A model generated the notes under the pieces. That model was not told the origin of the DNA and made no database searches. It worked only from the letters and a program-made list of their open reading frames with translations. Below are positions 7,126 through 14,132 of a DNA stretch of 18,383 nt, in pieces. How positions within the stretch are numbered: the stretch's first letter is position 1; every line of letters starts with the position of its first letter. The translations under genes and the position numbers were made by a program. Source of the stretch: JAMWZF01 sp041628615 (GTDB taxonomy: Bacteria > Pseudomonadota > Alphaproteobacteria > Rhodobacterales > Rhodobacteraceae); assembly GCA_041628615.1 (NCBI GenBank), contig JBFKOW010000056.1:1-18383 (forward strand). Reading direction: 5' to 3'.

Positions 7126-7758
7126 TCAAAGCGCGTCGAGTGTGTCCTGGGCGACGGCGAAGGCGGCGGCGACATGGGCGCCGTCGGCGATCGCATGGTG
7201 GACCTCCATCGCCGCGGCGCAGGTGGTGCGCCCGTCGGGCCCGGCGACGAACTTGCCCCAGCTCAGCCGCGGGATGCAGTCGTCGGGTCCGGGCAGGGCG
7301 TTGGTCAGGCCGGTGAAATCGACCCAGGGCAGGCAGGACAGGTAGGCCATGTCGTCGCGCGCGCCGGTGTTGGGGACCCGCACGGCGCCGCCGCGGACCG
7401 CCGCGATCTCGGCCGCCGCGGCGGCGTCGAAGGCCGGCCGGTCCGGGGTGAAGTCGATATAGCCGAAACCGAAGCCGCCGCCCGGCAGCGCGATGGTCGG
7501 CGACAGGGTCAGCCGGTCATGGGTCACGACGCGGTCGCCGGGGCGGAACCGGGTGCGCAGTTCCGGCACCGCGTGCAGGCCGGACGCGAGCGCGAACAGA
7601 CAGGCCCGGAAGGGCGACACGCCGTCCGCCCGGCGCGCCATCAGCCGGGTCACGTCGAGCCGGACGGTGAGCGCGAAATGCGGCTGCGCGTAGCCGCGGA
7701 ACAGCCGGTAGGCGGCGGCGCGGGGCCAGGTCGCCAGGTCGATGCGGGTCTCGGTCAT
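7126..7758 (-). CDS. Chloramphenicol acetyltransferase (CatA)-like O-acetyltransferase
   Basis: This cytoplasmic acetyltransferase of the trimeric CAT fold has 210 residues, close to classical CatA enzymes (about 215). The active-site motif VHHAIADGAHV is complete, with His188 as the catalytic base and Asp192 four residues on, as in the HHxxxDG signature. Upstream are the family-like segments LPWVDFT and an N-terminal TWPRAAAYRLFRGY reminiscent of the CAT start. The start at 7758 is supported by GAAAGG seven bases upstream. Acetyl-CoA should be the donor. Whether chloramphenicol is the acceptor cannot be told from sequence, and chromosomal CAT-like proteins in alphaproteobacteria often have unknown substrates. 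It sits between hom and glpX on the same strand, with a hairpin pair just upstream, so it may have been added to an older gene order. Confidence 0.8.
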   Translation of the reverse strand: MTETRIDLATWPRAAAYRLFRGYAQPHFALTVRLDVTRLMARRADGVSPFRACLFALASGLHAVPELRTRFRPGDRVVTHDRLTLSPTIALPGGGFGFGYIDFTPDRPAFDAAAAAEIAAVRGGAVRVPNTGARDDMAYLSCLPWVDFTGLTNALPGPDDCIPRLSWGKFVAGPDGRTTCAAAMEVHHAIADGAHVAAAFAVAQDTLDAL

Positions 7759-7780
7759 GGCGCGCCTTTCTTCGGACCGC

Positions 7781-7814
7781 AAATATCCCGGGGGTCCTGG
7801 GGCAGAGCCCCCGG
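7781..7814 (-). repeat. GC-rich hairpin with ATATTT flank, resembling a Rhodobacteraceae intergenic repeat
   Basis: CCGGGGG (7788-7794) is complementary to CCCCCGG (7808-7814). On the minus strand the loop region reads CTCTGCCCCAGGA, and the hairpin is followed by GGGATATTTGCGG. From memory, closely similar sequences recur between genes of Rhodobacter and Roseobacter relatives, usually near gene ends. Here it lies between the hom stop hairpin and the start of the CAT-like gene. It may act as a terminator or mRNA-stabilising element, and the ATATTT may belong to the downstream promoter. Confidence 0.5.
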
Positions 7815-7845
7815 CGGATCGGCGCGCGGCAGCGCGGCGATCCGC
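7814..7845 (-). terminator. Hairpin directly after the hom stop codon
   Basis: GCGGATCG (7814-7821) pairs with CGATCCGC (7838-7845), and CGCGC (7823-7827) pairs with GCGCG (7832-7836), separated by one G-G mismatch and closed by a GGCA loop. The 3' arm abuts the hom stop codon (7846-7848). The stem is very stable, but no T-run follows, so termination would be of the weak or Rho-assisted kind, or the hairpin protects the mRNA 3' end. Confidence 0.55.
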
Positions 7846-9132
7846 TCAGACCGGTTCGATCCGCAGCGCCACCGGCGCGCCCACCATCACGTCGGTGCGG
7901 GCCATCGCGGCCAGCGCCTCGGCGATCCCGGCGGGGGCGGTCTTGTGGGTCACGATCAGCACCGGGGCGGCGGTGTCGGCATGGCCGTACTGGCGCATCC
8001 GGTCGATCGAGACGCCGCAATCGCCGAGGATCGCGGCAATCTTGGCCAGCGCGCCGGGTTTGTCGACCAGCGACATCCGCAGGTAATAGGGCGCCGGGAT
8101 CGCGGCGCGGGCCGGGCGGGCGGCGGCGAGATCGGCGGCCGGCTTGCCGAAGGTCGGCACCCGGATGCCGCGGGCGATGTCGATCAGGTCGCCGAGCACC
8201 GCGCTGGCGGTCGGGCCCTCGCCGGCGCCGGCGCCGCGCAGCACCACCTGGCCCACCGCGTCGCCCTCGATCACCACCATGTTGGTGCCGCCCTCGAGCT
8301 GGCCCAGCGGCGAATCGGCGGGCACCAGGCAGGGCGACATCCGCTGCTCCAGGCCGCGCCCGGTCATCTGCGCCACGCCCAGCAGCTTGACCCGGTAGCC
8401 CATGTCGGCGGCGGCGTGGATGTCCTCGATGGTGACCCGGCCGATACCCTCCAGTTCCACCGCGCCGAAATCGACCTTCGTGCCGAAGGCCACCGCCGCC
8501 AGCAGCGACAGCTTGTGCCCGGCATCGATGCCGCCGACGTCGAGTTCCGGATCGGCCTCGAGATAGCCCAGCCCGTCGGCCTCGTCGAAGGCCTCGCGGT
8601 AGCTCAGCCCGGCCGATTCCATCCGCGTCAGGATGTAGTTGCAGGTGCCGTTCATCACCCCCATGACCCGGGTGACCTGGTTCCCGGCGAGCCCCTCGGT
8701 CAGCGCCTTCATCACCGGGATGCCGCCGGCCACGGCGGCCTCGAAGCGGATCACGTGGCCCGCCGCCTCGGCGGCCTCGGCCAGCGCCTGGCCGTGATGG
8801 GCGAGCAGCGCCTTGTTGGCGGTCACCACGTCCTTGCCGGCGGCGATCGCCGCCTCGGTCGCCGCGCGGGCGGCGCCCTCGGACCCGCCCATCAGTTCGA
8901 CGAAGATGTCGATGTCGTCCCGCCGGGCCAGCGCCACCGGGTCGTCCTCCCAGGCATAGCCGTCGAGACGCACGCCGCGGTCCTTGTCGCGGCTGCGGGC
9001 CGAGACGGCGGTGACGGTCAGCGGCCGACCGGCCCTGCCCGCGATCAGGTCGGACCGGCGCTGCAGGATCTTCAGCACGCCGACGCCGACGGTGCCGAGA
9101 CCGGCGATTCCGAGACGGAGGGGGGTGGTCAT
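7846..9132 (-). CDS. hom: Homoserine dehydrogenase with ACT domain
   Basis: This enzyme reduces aspartate-4-semialdehyde to homoserine with NAD(P)H, the branch point to threonine and methionine. The 428 residues fit the monofunctional family. Residues 8-20 (GIAGLGTVGVGVL) form the Rossmann dinucleotide loop. TANKALL (104-110) carries the conserved Lys. NGTCNYILT (161-169) and EADPELDVGGIDAGHK (192-207) hold substrate-binding and catalytic residues, with Asp203 and Lys207 spaced as in characterised enzymes. The last 80 or so residues (from YYLRMSLVDKPGALAKIA) form an ACT domain, usually responsible for feedback control by threonine. ATG 9132 was chosen because MTTPLRLGIAG is the family N-terminus and GGGAAAG lies ten bases upstream; a TTG eight codons earlier is possible. 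It heads a same-strand run with the CAT-like gene, glpX and recJ. Confidence 0.97.
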   Translation of the reverse strand: MTTPLRLGIAGLGTVGVGVLKILQRRSDLIAGRAGRPLTVTAVSARSRDKDRGVRLDGYAWEDDPVALARRDDIDIFVELMGGSEGAARAATEAAIAAGKDVVTANKALLAHHGQALAEAAEAAGHVIRFEAAVAGGIPVMKALTEGLAGNQVTRVMGVMNGTCNYILTRMESAGLSYREAFDEADGLGYLEADPELDVGGIDAGHKLSLLAAVAFGTKVDFGAVELEGIGRVTIEDIHAAADMGYRVKLLGVAQMTGRGLEQRMSPCLVPADSPLGQLEGGTNMVVIEGDAVGQVVLRGAGAGEGPTASAVLGDLIDIARGIRVPTFGKPAADLAAARPARAAIPAPYYLRMSLVDKPGALAKIAAILGDCGVSIDRMRQYGHADTAAPVLIVTHKTAPAGIAEALAAMARTDVMVGAPVALRIEPV

Positions 9133-9201
9133 GTCGATGGGTCTTTCCCTGCTCAACCGCGCTTCGCACGGCCCTATCGCAAGCGCCCGCTCAGGGCAAC
9201 G

Positions 9202-9522
9202 TCAGGGGCGTTCCGCGGAGACCACGCCGGCGCGCATCCGGTCCCGTGCCGCCGCCGGAATCACCGCGCCGCGCAGCGCCGCGGCCCGCGCCCGCAGCGC
9301 CGCCGCCCGGGCCTCCAGCGGCGGGCCCAGATCCGGCCCCGGCGCCTCGGCCAGCCTGTCCGCCGCGGCGAGGACCGGGGCGAGCGGCGCCAGCCGCCCC
9401 TCGCCCGCGGCGGCGGCGCCGGGCAACAGGTCCGGCGGCGACAGCCGGGGCGGCGCGGTGCAGCCGGCTGCGACCGCCAGAAGGCCGGCAACGGCCGCGA
9501 GGAAACGCGTGCGCGGGGTCAT
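9202..9522 (-). CDS. Small Ala/Pro-rich putative lipoprotein
   Basis: This predicted lipoprotein of 106 residues has an N-terminal positive patch (MTPRTRF), a hydrophobic stretch and a lipobox-like AAGC with Cys21, which would be lipidated after signal peptidase II cleavage. The remainder is rich in Ala, Pro, Leu and Arg (LAPLAPVLAAADRLAEA, then repeated ARAAALR) and is probably helical, ending in AARDRMRAGVV. I recognise no domain. Lipobox position -3 is Ala, less usual than Leu. The start at 9522 has only a weak ribosome site, and this GC-rich strand could support a spurious frame. It is 69 bases upstream of hom on the same strand and divergent from the TetR gene, so the palindrome before tetR might affect both. 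Confidence 0.62.
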   Translation of the reverse strand: MTPRTRFLAAVAGLLAVAAGCTAPPRLSPPDLLPGAAAAGEGRLAPLAPVLAAADRLAEAPGPDLGPPLEARAAALRARAAALRGAVIPAAARDRMRAGVVSAERP

Positions 9523-9582
9523 GGTCCGGGCGTGCCACGGCGGCGGCGAAAGGGCAAGCGGCGGCTGCCCAAGGCGCTTTGC

Positions 9583-9602
9583 AACTGAACATCCGTTCAG
9601 TT
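9583..9602. promoter_or_regulatory. Perfect palindrome AACTGAAC-ATCC-GTTCAGTT, probable TetR operator
   Basis: Two 8-base arms (9583-9590 and 9595-9602) are exact reverse complements around ATCC. The site ends ten bases before the tetR start and lies in the divergent region shared with the lipoprotein gene. Its form and length are typical of operators bound by TetR-family dimers, and TGAAC/GTTCA half-sites are common in that family. The sequence suggests autoregulation; binding itself is inferred. Confidence 0.75.
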
Positions 9603-9612
9603 AGATGCGCCC

Positions 9613-10215
9613 ATGGCCCGCAAGACCGGCTCACATTCCGACATCACCGGGCCGCGGGTCCGGCAGGCCGCGCTCGACCTGATCGCGCGGCACGGCTTTG
9701 CCGCCGTCTCGATGCGCCGCATCGCCGCCGAGGTCGGGGTCCATGCCGGGGCGCTCTACAACTACACCCCGGACAAGCAGAGCCTGCTGTCCGACCTGAT
9801 GCGGGGCCACATGGAAGAGCTTCTGGCGGCGCGCGAACGGGCGGCGGCCGAGGTCGCCGGGCGCGGCCCGCTGGAGCGGCTCGAGGCCTTCACCCGGTTC
9901 CACATCCGCTGGCACGCGCCGAGAGCCGAGGCGGTGTTCGTGTCCTACATGGAACTGCGCAACCTCACGCCCGCGAACTTCGCCGGGATCGAGCGGCTGA
10001 GGAAGTCCTACGAGGACGAGCTCGAGGCGATCCTGCGCGACGGCGCGCGAAGCGGCCTCTTCGCGATCGAGGACACCAAGATCGCGACGCTGGCGATCAT
10101 CGCCATGCTGACCGGGATGACCAACTGGTACCGCGAGGGCGGCCGGCTCGACGTGGCGGCGATCGAGGCGATCTACTGGGGACTGGTGCGCCGCGCCGTG
10201 GGAGTGGAACCCTGA
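9613..10215 (+). CDS. TetR/AcrR family transcriptional regulator
   Basis: This DNA-binding repressor of 200 residues has the N-terminal TetR helix-turn-helix: helix 1 around VRQAALDLIARHGFAAVSM, then MRRIAAEVGVHAGALYNYTP (34-53), ending in the characteristic LYNYTPDKQSLL where many members have LYYHF. The C-terminal part (residues 65-200) is helical and ligand-binding in the family; its sequence does not reveal the ligand. ATG 9613 is the start although no clear ribosome site precedes it, because the palindrome occupies that place; translation may be leaderless or weak. The gene ends two bases before the next start, so the membrane protein gene is almost certainly co-transcribed. The regulator probably controls its own operon and perhaps the divergent lipoprotein gene. 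Confidence 0.93.
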   Translation: MARKTGSHSDITGPRVRQAALDLIARHGFAAVSMRRIAAEVGVHAGALYNYTPDKQSLLSDLMRGHMEELLAARERAAAEVAGRGPLERLEAFTRFHIRWHAPRAEAVFVSYMELRNLTPANFAGIERLRKSYEDELEAILRDGARSGLFAIEDTKIATLAIIAMLTGMTNWYREGGRLDVAAIEAIYWGLVRRAVGVEP

Positions 10216-10217
10216 CG

Positions 10218-10733
10218 ATGACAGACAGGACGAAAGACCGGACCGAGGTCCTTGCCAGCATCGGCGCCTCGACGCCGCGCCGCTGGTTCGCCACCGCCGT
10301 GCTCTGGGCGCTGGCGCTGCTGCTGATCTGGCTGGCGCTCGCGCAGCCGCCCGCGCCGGGCTGGCAGGTCTTCCTGATCGTCACCGGGGCGCTGGCGGCC
10401 TGGGTGGCGGAACTGCTGCGCCGGGCGACCCTGCTGCGCGTGGAACTGACCGCCGAGGGCCTGCGCGACAGTTCCGGCCGCGAGATCGCCGCCTTCTCGA
10501 ACATCCGCAGCGTCGAGCGGGGCGTCTTCGCCTTCAAGCCTTCCAACGGGTTTCTCGTGGTGCTGAAGCAGCGCCGGCCGCGGGTCTGGGCGCCCGGCCT
10601 GTGGTGGCGGTTCGGCCGGCGGGTCGGGGTCGGCGGCGTCACCGCCTCGCACCAGGCCAAGCTGATGGCCGAACAGATCGCGCTGCGGCTGGCCGAGGCG
10701 GAGCGGGGCGGGGCGGATCCGTCGCGGGACTGA
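10218..10733 (+). CDS. Two-helix membrane protein of unknown function
   Basis: This protein of 171 residues probably lies in the inner membrane, with two hydrophobic helices at about residues 24-42 (ATAVLWALALLLIWLALA) and 49-66 (WQVFLIVTGALAAWVAEL), separated by a short Pro-rich turn. The following soluble part (VELTAEGLRDSSGREIAAFSNIRSVERG and later FKPSNGFLVVLKQRRP) resembles the PH-like cytoplasmic domain found in many small bacterial membrane proteins. It ends with GVTASHQAKLMAEQIALRLAEAE. I recognise no named family. ATG 10218 is two bases after the tetR stop, so it is translationally linked to tetR. Its stop overlaps a 16-base tandem repeat, so the exact C-terminus may vary between strains. 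Confidence 0.8.
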   Translation: MTDRTKDRTEVLASIGASTPRRWFATAVLWALALLLIWLALAQPPAPGWQVFLIVTGALAAWVAELLRRATLLRVELTAEGLRDSSGREIAAFSNIRSVERGVFAFKPSNGFLVVLKQRRPRVWAPGLWWRFGRRVGVGGVTASHQAKLMAEQIALRLAEAERGGADPSRD

Positions 10734-10754
10734 TCCGCCGCGGGACTGATCCGC
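10713..10754. repeat. 16-bp tandem duplication with hairpin between convergent genes
   Basis: The unit CGCGGGACTGATCCGC occurs twice in direct succession (10723-10738 and 10739-10754). The first copy contains the stop codon of the membrane protein gene. A GCGGATC at 10713-10719 can pair with GATCCGC in either copy (10732-10738 or 10748-10754), giving alternative hairpins. The location between two convergent stop codons (10733 and 10762) fits a two-way terminator, though T-runs are absent. Confidence 0.6.
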
Positions 10755-10761
10755 CGCGCGG

Positions 10762-11352
10762 TCAGCAGGTGGCGGATTCGGGCCCGCCCTCTTCGACCGG
10801 GTTCCAGCAGATCTGGTCGGTGAACCGGGGCCGGACCGGGATGAAGGTATCGAAGCGCACCGCCGGCAGGCCGACCTGGAACGGCGGCTCGTAGATGGTC
10901 CAGCCCTCGACCAGGATCAGCCGTTCGTTGTCGGGCAGCCCGTCGGGCAGCCGGTTGCGGAAACCGGGGGTGGTCAGTTCGGCGTTCGACAGTTCCGGGG
11001 CGCCGCCCTTCCGCTCGCTCCACACCATCACGTACTTGTTGTTGTCCGCGTCCCAGCGCAGGATCGACAGCCGGAACTGGGTCGGGTTCCGGTCGTTCGT
11101 CATCATCCCGTGCAGCTGGTAGAGGGTCTCGAGGTAGTTGGGCGTGATGTAGTGCATCTCGCGGCTGACCATGTCGGCGATGGCGAAGCCCGCCTTGTCG
11201 GTCAGCGACTGCGACCGGAAGCTGTCGAAGTAGACGAACATCCCGAGGTAGACCCAGGCGAGCAGGGGGAACACGACCACCGCCTCGACCGAGAGACTGG
11301 CCTGTTCGTCGGCCCGGAAGCGGGCGATTGCCGATCTGATCTGTCCCAGCAT
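10762..11352 (-). CDS. TadE-like pseudopilin / Tad pilus minor protein
   Basis: This envelope protein of 196 residues has the TadE layout: a short charged N-terminus (RFRADEQ), then a prepilin-like segment ASLSVEAVVVFPLLAWVYLG forming the single transmembrane helix, then a periplasmic domain. Glu23 sits at +5 relative to Ala18, where the usual residue is Gly, so cleavage by the prepilin peptidase TadV is plausible but not certain. The periplasmic part contains FRLSILRWDADNNKYVMVWS, typical of TadE-like domains, and ends in a Cys pair (QICW and SATC) that could form a disulfide. The start has AAGG six bases upstream. It follows the VWA-containing TadG by 41 bases and is probably the last gene of a three-gene minus-strand operon. 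Confidence 0.85.
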   Translation of the reverse strand: MLGQIRSAIARFRADEQASLSVEAVVVFPLLAWVYLGMFVYFDSFRSQSLTDKAGFAIADMVSREMHYITPNYLETLYQLHGMMTNDRNPTQFRLSILRWDADNNKYVMVWSERKGGAPELSNAELTTPGFRNRLPDGLPDNERLILVEGWTIYEPPFQVGLPAVRFDTFIPVRPRFTDQICWNPVEEGGPESATC

Positions 11353-11393
11353 CTGTCTGCCTTGCCCTTGCCTGTGCGCGCGCCGCGCCCCGA

Positions 11394-13148
11394 TCAGTGA
11401 ATCAGCCGCAGTTCGTTGACCTGCCGCGCGATGGCGCGGAAGGCGTCGCCGATCTCCGGCCCCGCGACCCGGTAGAAGTAGAACGGCGACGAGGCGCAGT
11501 TCTCCATCACCGCGGCGGAATCGTCGGTCACCTCGAACCCGATGGTGTAGATCAGGACGCCGTAATTCTTGGCCGCGTCGCAGATGACGTCCAGCCGGGC
11601 GTCCTTCTGCGATCCCGAGATCGACCAGCGGATGTCGGTGACCCAGTCGTAGAAATGGTCGGCGTTCCAGAACTGCGCGTAGTGGTGGTACCAGGCGTGG
11701 TAGCGCATCGACACGCGGTCGTAGAGTTCGTCGTAGCGCATCACCATGGTGCCGTTCTGGATCGTCCGGTTGGCGTAGGTCTCGCCCCAGTTGACGCCGG
11801 TGTCGTCGATCGACGGATCGTCGTCCCAGAGCTGGCCGTCGCCGTCGTCGTCGTCGTCGGACCCGACCACGTAGTCGGCGTTCGGATCGTGCAGCCCGTC
11901 ATTGTTGCGCCGCCAGAAATCGCCCTTCGGGCTGATATGGAACAGGTGCGGAACGAAGTAGGTCTCGTTCGAGTCTCCGTCACCGTCGCGGTCGCCGTTC
12001 TCGTTGCCGGGGATGTAGAAATGCCCGGTCTCGGGATCGACCCGGGCGGTCGACCAGCCGTCGCGGATCGAGTTGGTGAGCCGGTATTCGGTGGTGTTCA
12101 CGCCGTCGGTCATCACCACCATGATCTTCAGCGACGCGCCGGTCGTCTGTTCGTAGGGACGACCGTTGAACTCGGGCGGAACGATGCCGTCCGCCACCAG
12201 CCCGGCGATCACCGGCTGGGCGTCGTGGTGCAGCAGGGCGGTGCCCCATTTCACCCCGATCTCGATCGAGGTGTTGCCGCCGGCGGTCAGCGCGTCGATG
12301 TGGTTGCGCAGGTCCGCCTCGACGTTCGAGAAGGTGAGAACCTCGGAGCCCGGATCGTTGCGGCAGACCATCAGGCTCTGGGTGTCGCCGTGCATCGGCC
12401 CCCAGTAGTACCAGGGGTCGAAATGCGAGGTCTGGGCGAGGGTCTCGGTCGTGGTGATCGACGGATTGTTGTAGTCGCTCGCCGAGAAATCGACACAGGT
12501 GCTCTCGTCGTGCTGCCAGTCGACGGTGAACTCCTCCATCAGCGCCAGCCCGACATCGACCTGGGTCGAGTAGGGGACGATGGAGATCGAGATGTCCTCG
12601 TGGTCGCCCTCGGAATAGATGATGTCGATGAAGTCCTTCGCTGCGGCCTGCATCTCCTGCAGCTTGTTGTTCCAGCCCATCGAGCCGGAGATGTCGAGGA
12701 CGAGGGTGATCTCGATGTCCTCGACGCTCTCGGTCGCGGTGGCGTAGGTCTGGGTCTCCATCGTGGTGATGCCGATCATGTTGGCGAACATCATCGGCAC
12801 CGTGGCCGAGGCGTTGGCGTTCACGGTCCGCGCGTTCAGCCCGCCGGTCACCACCGTCGGTTCGTTCAGGAACTGCAACATGCCGTTGATCTGGAAATAG
12901 TTCTGCACCACGTCGGCGGGTGGCTGGGTCTGGTCGAGGTCGGCGGCGGCGAGGATGGCCCGGTCCAGCGTGTTCTGGATCCGCGACCGGGTCACCTCGT
13001 AGCGCATCATGTCGACGGCGAAGCCGCCGATCATCAGCATCATCACGAACAGGTAGAGCGAGAAGATGACGAAGCTGCCGTCCTCGTCGCGGCGGAAGGC
13101 GGCGAGGATGCGGCGCTTGGCGGGGGTCAGGCGGGGCAGCTTGGTCAT
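11394..13148 (-). CDS. tadG: TadG-like Flp pilus assembly protein with von Willebrand A domain
   Basis: This membrane-anchored protein of 584 residues is probably exposed in the periplasm or at the surface. Residues 1-65 are a TadE/G-type N-terminus: FRRDEDGSFVIFSLY, a transmembrane helix (about 29-47), and the following helix that packs on pilins. Unlike TadE, position +5 after Gly24 is Phe, not Glu. A von Willebrand A domain follows, with MIDAS motif DISGSMG (152-158) and MTDG (346-349), continuing to IYTIGFEV (533-540). Between these lies an insert of about 70 residues rich in Asp and Gly (GNENGDRDGDGDSNET and later SDDDDDGDGQLWDDD), resembling calcium-binding Asp repeats. The family role is pilus assembly or adhesion. 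The start at 13148 follows the neighbouring TadE-like stop by only two bases, so the genes are one operon. Confidence 0.9.
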   Translation of the reverse strand: MTKLPRLTPAKRRILAAFRRDEDGSFVIFSLYLFVMMLMIGGFAVDMMRYEVTRSRIQNTLDRAILAAADLDQTQPPADVVQNYFQINGMLQFLNEPTVVTGGLNARTVNANASATVPMMFANMIGITTMETQTYATATESVEDIEITLVLDISGSMGWNNKLQEMQAAAKDFIDIIYSEGDHEDISISIVPYSTQVDVGLALMEEFTVDWQHDESTCVDFSASDYNNPSITTTETLAQTSHFDPWYYWGPMHGDTQSLMVCRNDPGSEVLTFSNVEADLRNHIDALTAGGNTSIEIGVKWGTALLHHDAQPVIAGLVADGIVPPEFNGRPYEQTTGASLKIMVVMTDGVNTTEYRLTNSIRDGWSTARVDPETGHFYIPGNENGDRDGDGDSNETYFVPHLFHISPKGDFWRRNNDGLHDPNADYVVGSDDDDDGDGQLWDDDPSIDDTGVNWGETYANRTIQNGTMVMRYDELYDRVSMRYHAWYHHYAQFWNADHFYDWVTDIRWSISGSQKDARLDVICDAAKNYGVLIYTIGFEVTDDSAAVMENCASSPFYFYRVAGPEIGDAFRAIARQVNELRLIH

Positions 13149-13150
13149 GG

Positions 13151-13756
13151 TCAACCGGGCTCCATCACGAAGATTGAGGTGGAGACGAGCGCGTAGCTTT
13201 CGCCGTCTTCCTTCGGCATCTGGAATCCGAGCCCGGCAAGCGGGAACATCGGCTCGAACAGGGCGCAGATCCGAAGCACCATCAGGTCGTTCGAATCGCC
13301 GTTCTCGAAGTTGCGCATCGGCGCCGCGGGGTCGTTGCGGTCCACGCAGTCGGCCCGTGCCGGCAGTTCCGACCAGGCGCGCGGCTCGATGCGGACCATC
13401 TCGACCTTCACGTTGTCGAGGCAGTTCGGAATGATCCCGGCGCCGTTGCAGACCATCTGCTTCACGTCGCTGGCGTCGACCGTGTTCGAGGTGCCCAGCC
13501 GGATCGCCCGGACCGTCACGTCGAGGCCGCGCTCCAGCATCACGTAGCGCACCATCATCATGCCGCTCTCGAAGGCGTTGAAGAACATCAGCATGATGAG
13601 CGGGAACAGGATGACGAACTCGATCGTCGAACTGCCGTCTTCGCATTGGCGCAGCCGAAGCACCCGCGACATGCCCGGCATCCGGGCGACACGGGCCAGA
13701 ACCCTGGTTCGCAGGCCCCGGGGCGTCGGTCTCGTCGTCTCTGCCTGTCCCTGCAT
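13151..13756 (-). CDS. TadE-like pseudopilin
   Basis: This protein of 201 residues is a Tad pilus minor subunit. Residues 36-69 hold RQCEDGSSTIEFVILFPLIM and the rest of the transmembrane helix. Gly41 followed by Glu46-Phe47 matches the prepilin-peptidase site of TadE-type pseudopilins (cleavage after Gly, Glu at +5). The periplasmic part has VKQMVCNGAGIIPNCLDN and VEMVRIEPR, normal for TadE domains, with several Cys that may pair. I took ATG 13756; AGGAG is present but about 13 bases upstream, and the frame also has starts at 13681 and 13672 that would shorten the basic leader. It is the first gene of a three-gene minus-strand operon, divergent from gdhA across 376 bases. Confidence 0.85.
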   Translation of the reverse strand: MQGQAETTRPTPRGLRTRVLARVARMPGMSRVLRLRQCEDGSSTIEFVILFPLIMLMFFNAFESGMMMVRYVMLERGLDVTVRAIRLGTSNTVDASDVKQMVCNGAGIIPNCLDNVKVEMVRIEPRAWSELPARADCVDRNDPAAPMRNFENGDSNDLMVLRICALFEPMFPLAGLGFQMPKEDGESYALVSTSIFVMEPG

Positions 13757-14132
13757 CGGTCTACGCGGGCTCCTGATCGCGGTTCGGCTTGCGCCGCCGA
13801 TCACCCGCACCGGGAGCGGCACGGTTCGGGGGTCTGCGACGGAGCGGTTCTGTCAGCCAATCCGGGCAAGAATAGGGCCGCGATCAGCGGAAATCTGGTC
13901 GATTGGAGATGGAGGCGAAACAGTCGCCAGCCCCCGCTGCATTGTCGGTCGTTAACGAACAATTCACCCCTGGGGCAAAACCGGGGCAGGGCTGGGCGCG
14001 GTCCGCTGCCGGTCCGTGATGGCCCGTCGGAGCCGCGCGGCAGGCGTTCACAAACTGCCCAAAGTTGTGGCACCGCCCCCCGAATCGTGCTGACCTGCCC
14101 GGATCGGCACAGCCACAGCGAAAGGCCCGAGG
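13757..14132. other. Divergent promoter region of tadE-like operon and gdhA
   Basis: This 376-base non-coding stretch separates two divergent transcripts and must hold promoters for both. It is visibly richer in A and T near 13,905-13,985 than the genes around it. It holds a near match to a CtrA-type site (13951-13966, listed separately) overlapping the palindrome TCGTTAACGA (13949-13958). I see no clear -35/-10 pair and no riboswitch. The bases GAAAGGCCCGAGG before 14133 provide the gdhA ribosome site. Confidence 0.5.
13951..13966. promoter_or_regulatory. Possible CtrA-like site (TTAA-N7-TTCA)
   Basis: GTTAA (13951-13955) is followed after seven bases by TTCA (13963-13966), one mismatch from the alphaproteobacterial CtrA consensus TTAA-N7-TTAA. 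CtrA controls pilin and motility genes in several alphaproteobacteria, which would suit the tadE-like operon 195 bases away. With a consensus this short the match could be chance. Confidence 0.25.

Noticed and set aside
7517..9169. Minus-strand open frame (550 codons) overlapping hom
   Set aside because: It is out of frame with hom, which has complete catalytic motifs and an ACT domain. The alternative frame has an Arg-rich, low-complexity translation.
6877..9588. Very long plus-strand open frame (903 codons) opposite glpX, the CAT-like gene and hom
   Set aside because: It crosses three well-supported genes on the opposite strand. Its composition is His-, Arg- and Gly-rich, as expected from antisense of GC-biased codons.
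11397..13196. Plus-strand open frame (599 codons) opposite the TadG gene
   Set aside because: The TadG frame shows the pseudopilin helix and the MIDAS motif. The antisense frame has only Val/Gly/His-rich sequence.
14068..14073. TGGCAC resembling the -24 box of a sigma-54 promoter upstream of gdhA
   Set aside because: No TGC/TTGC -12 element occurs at the required spacing; the bases following are CGCCCCCCGA.
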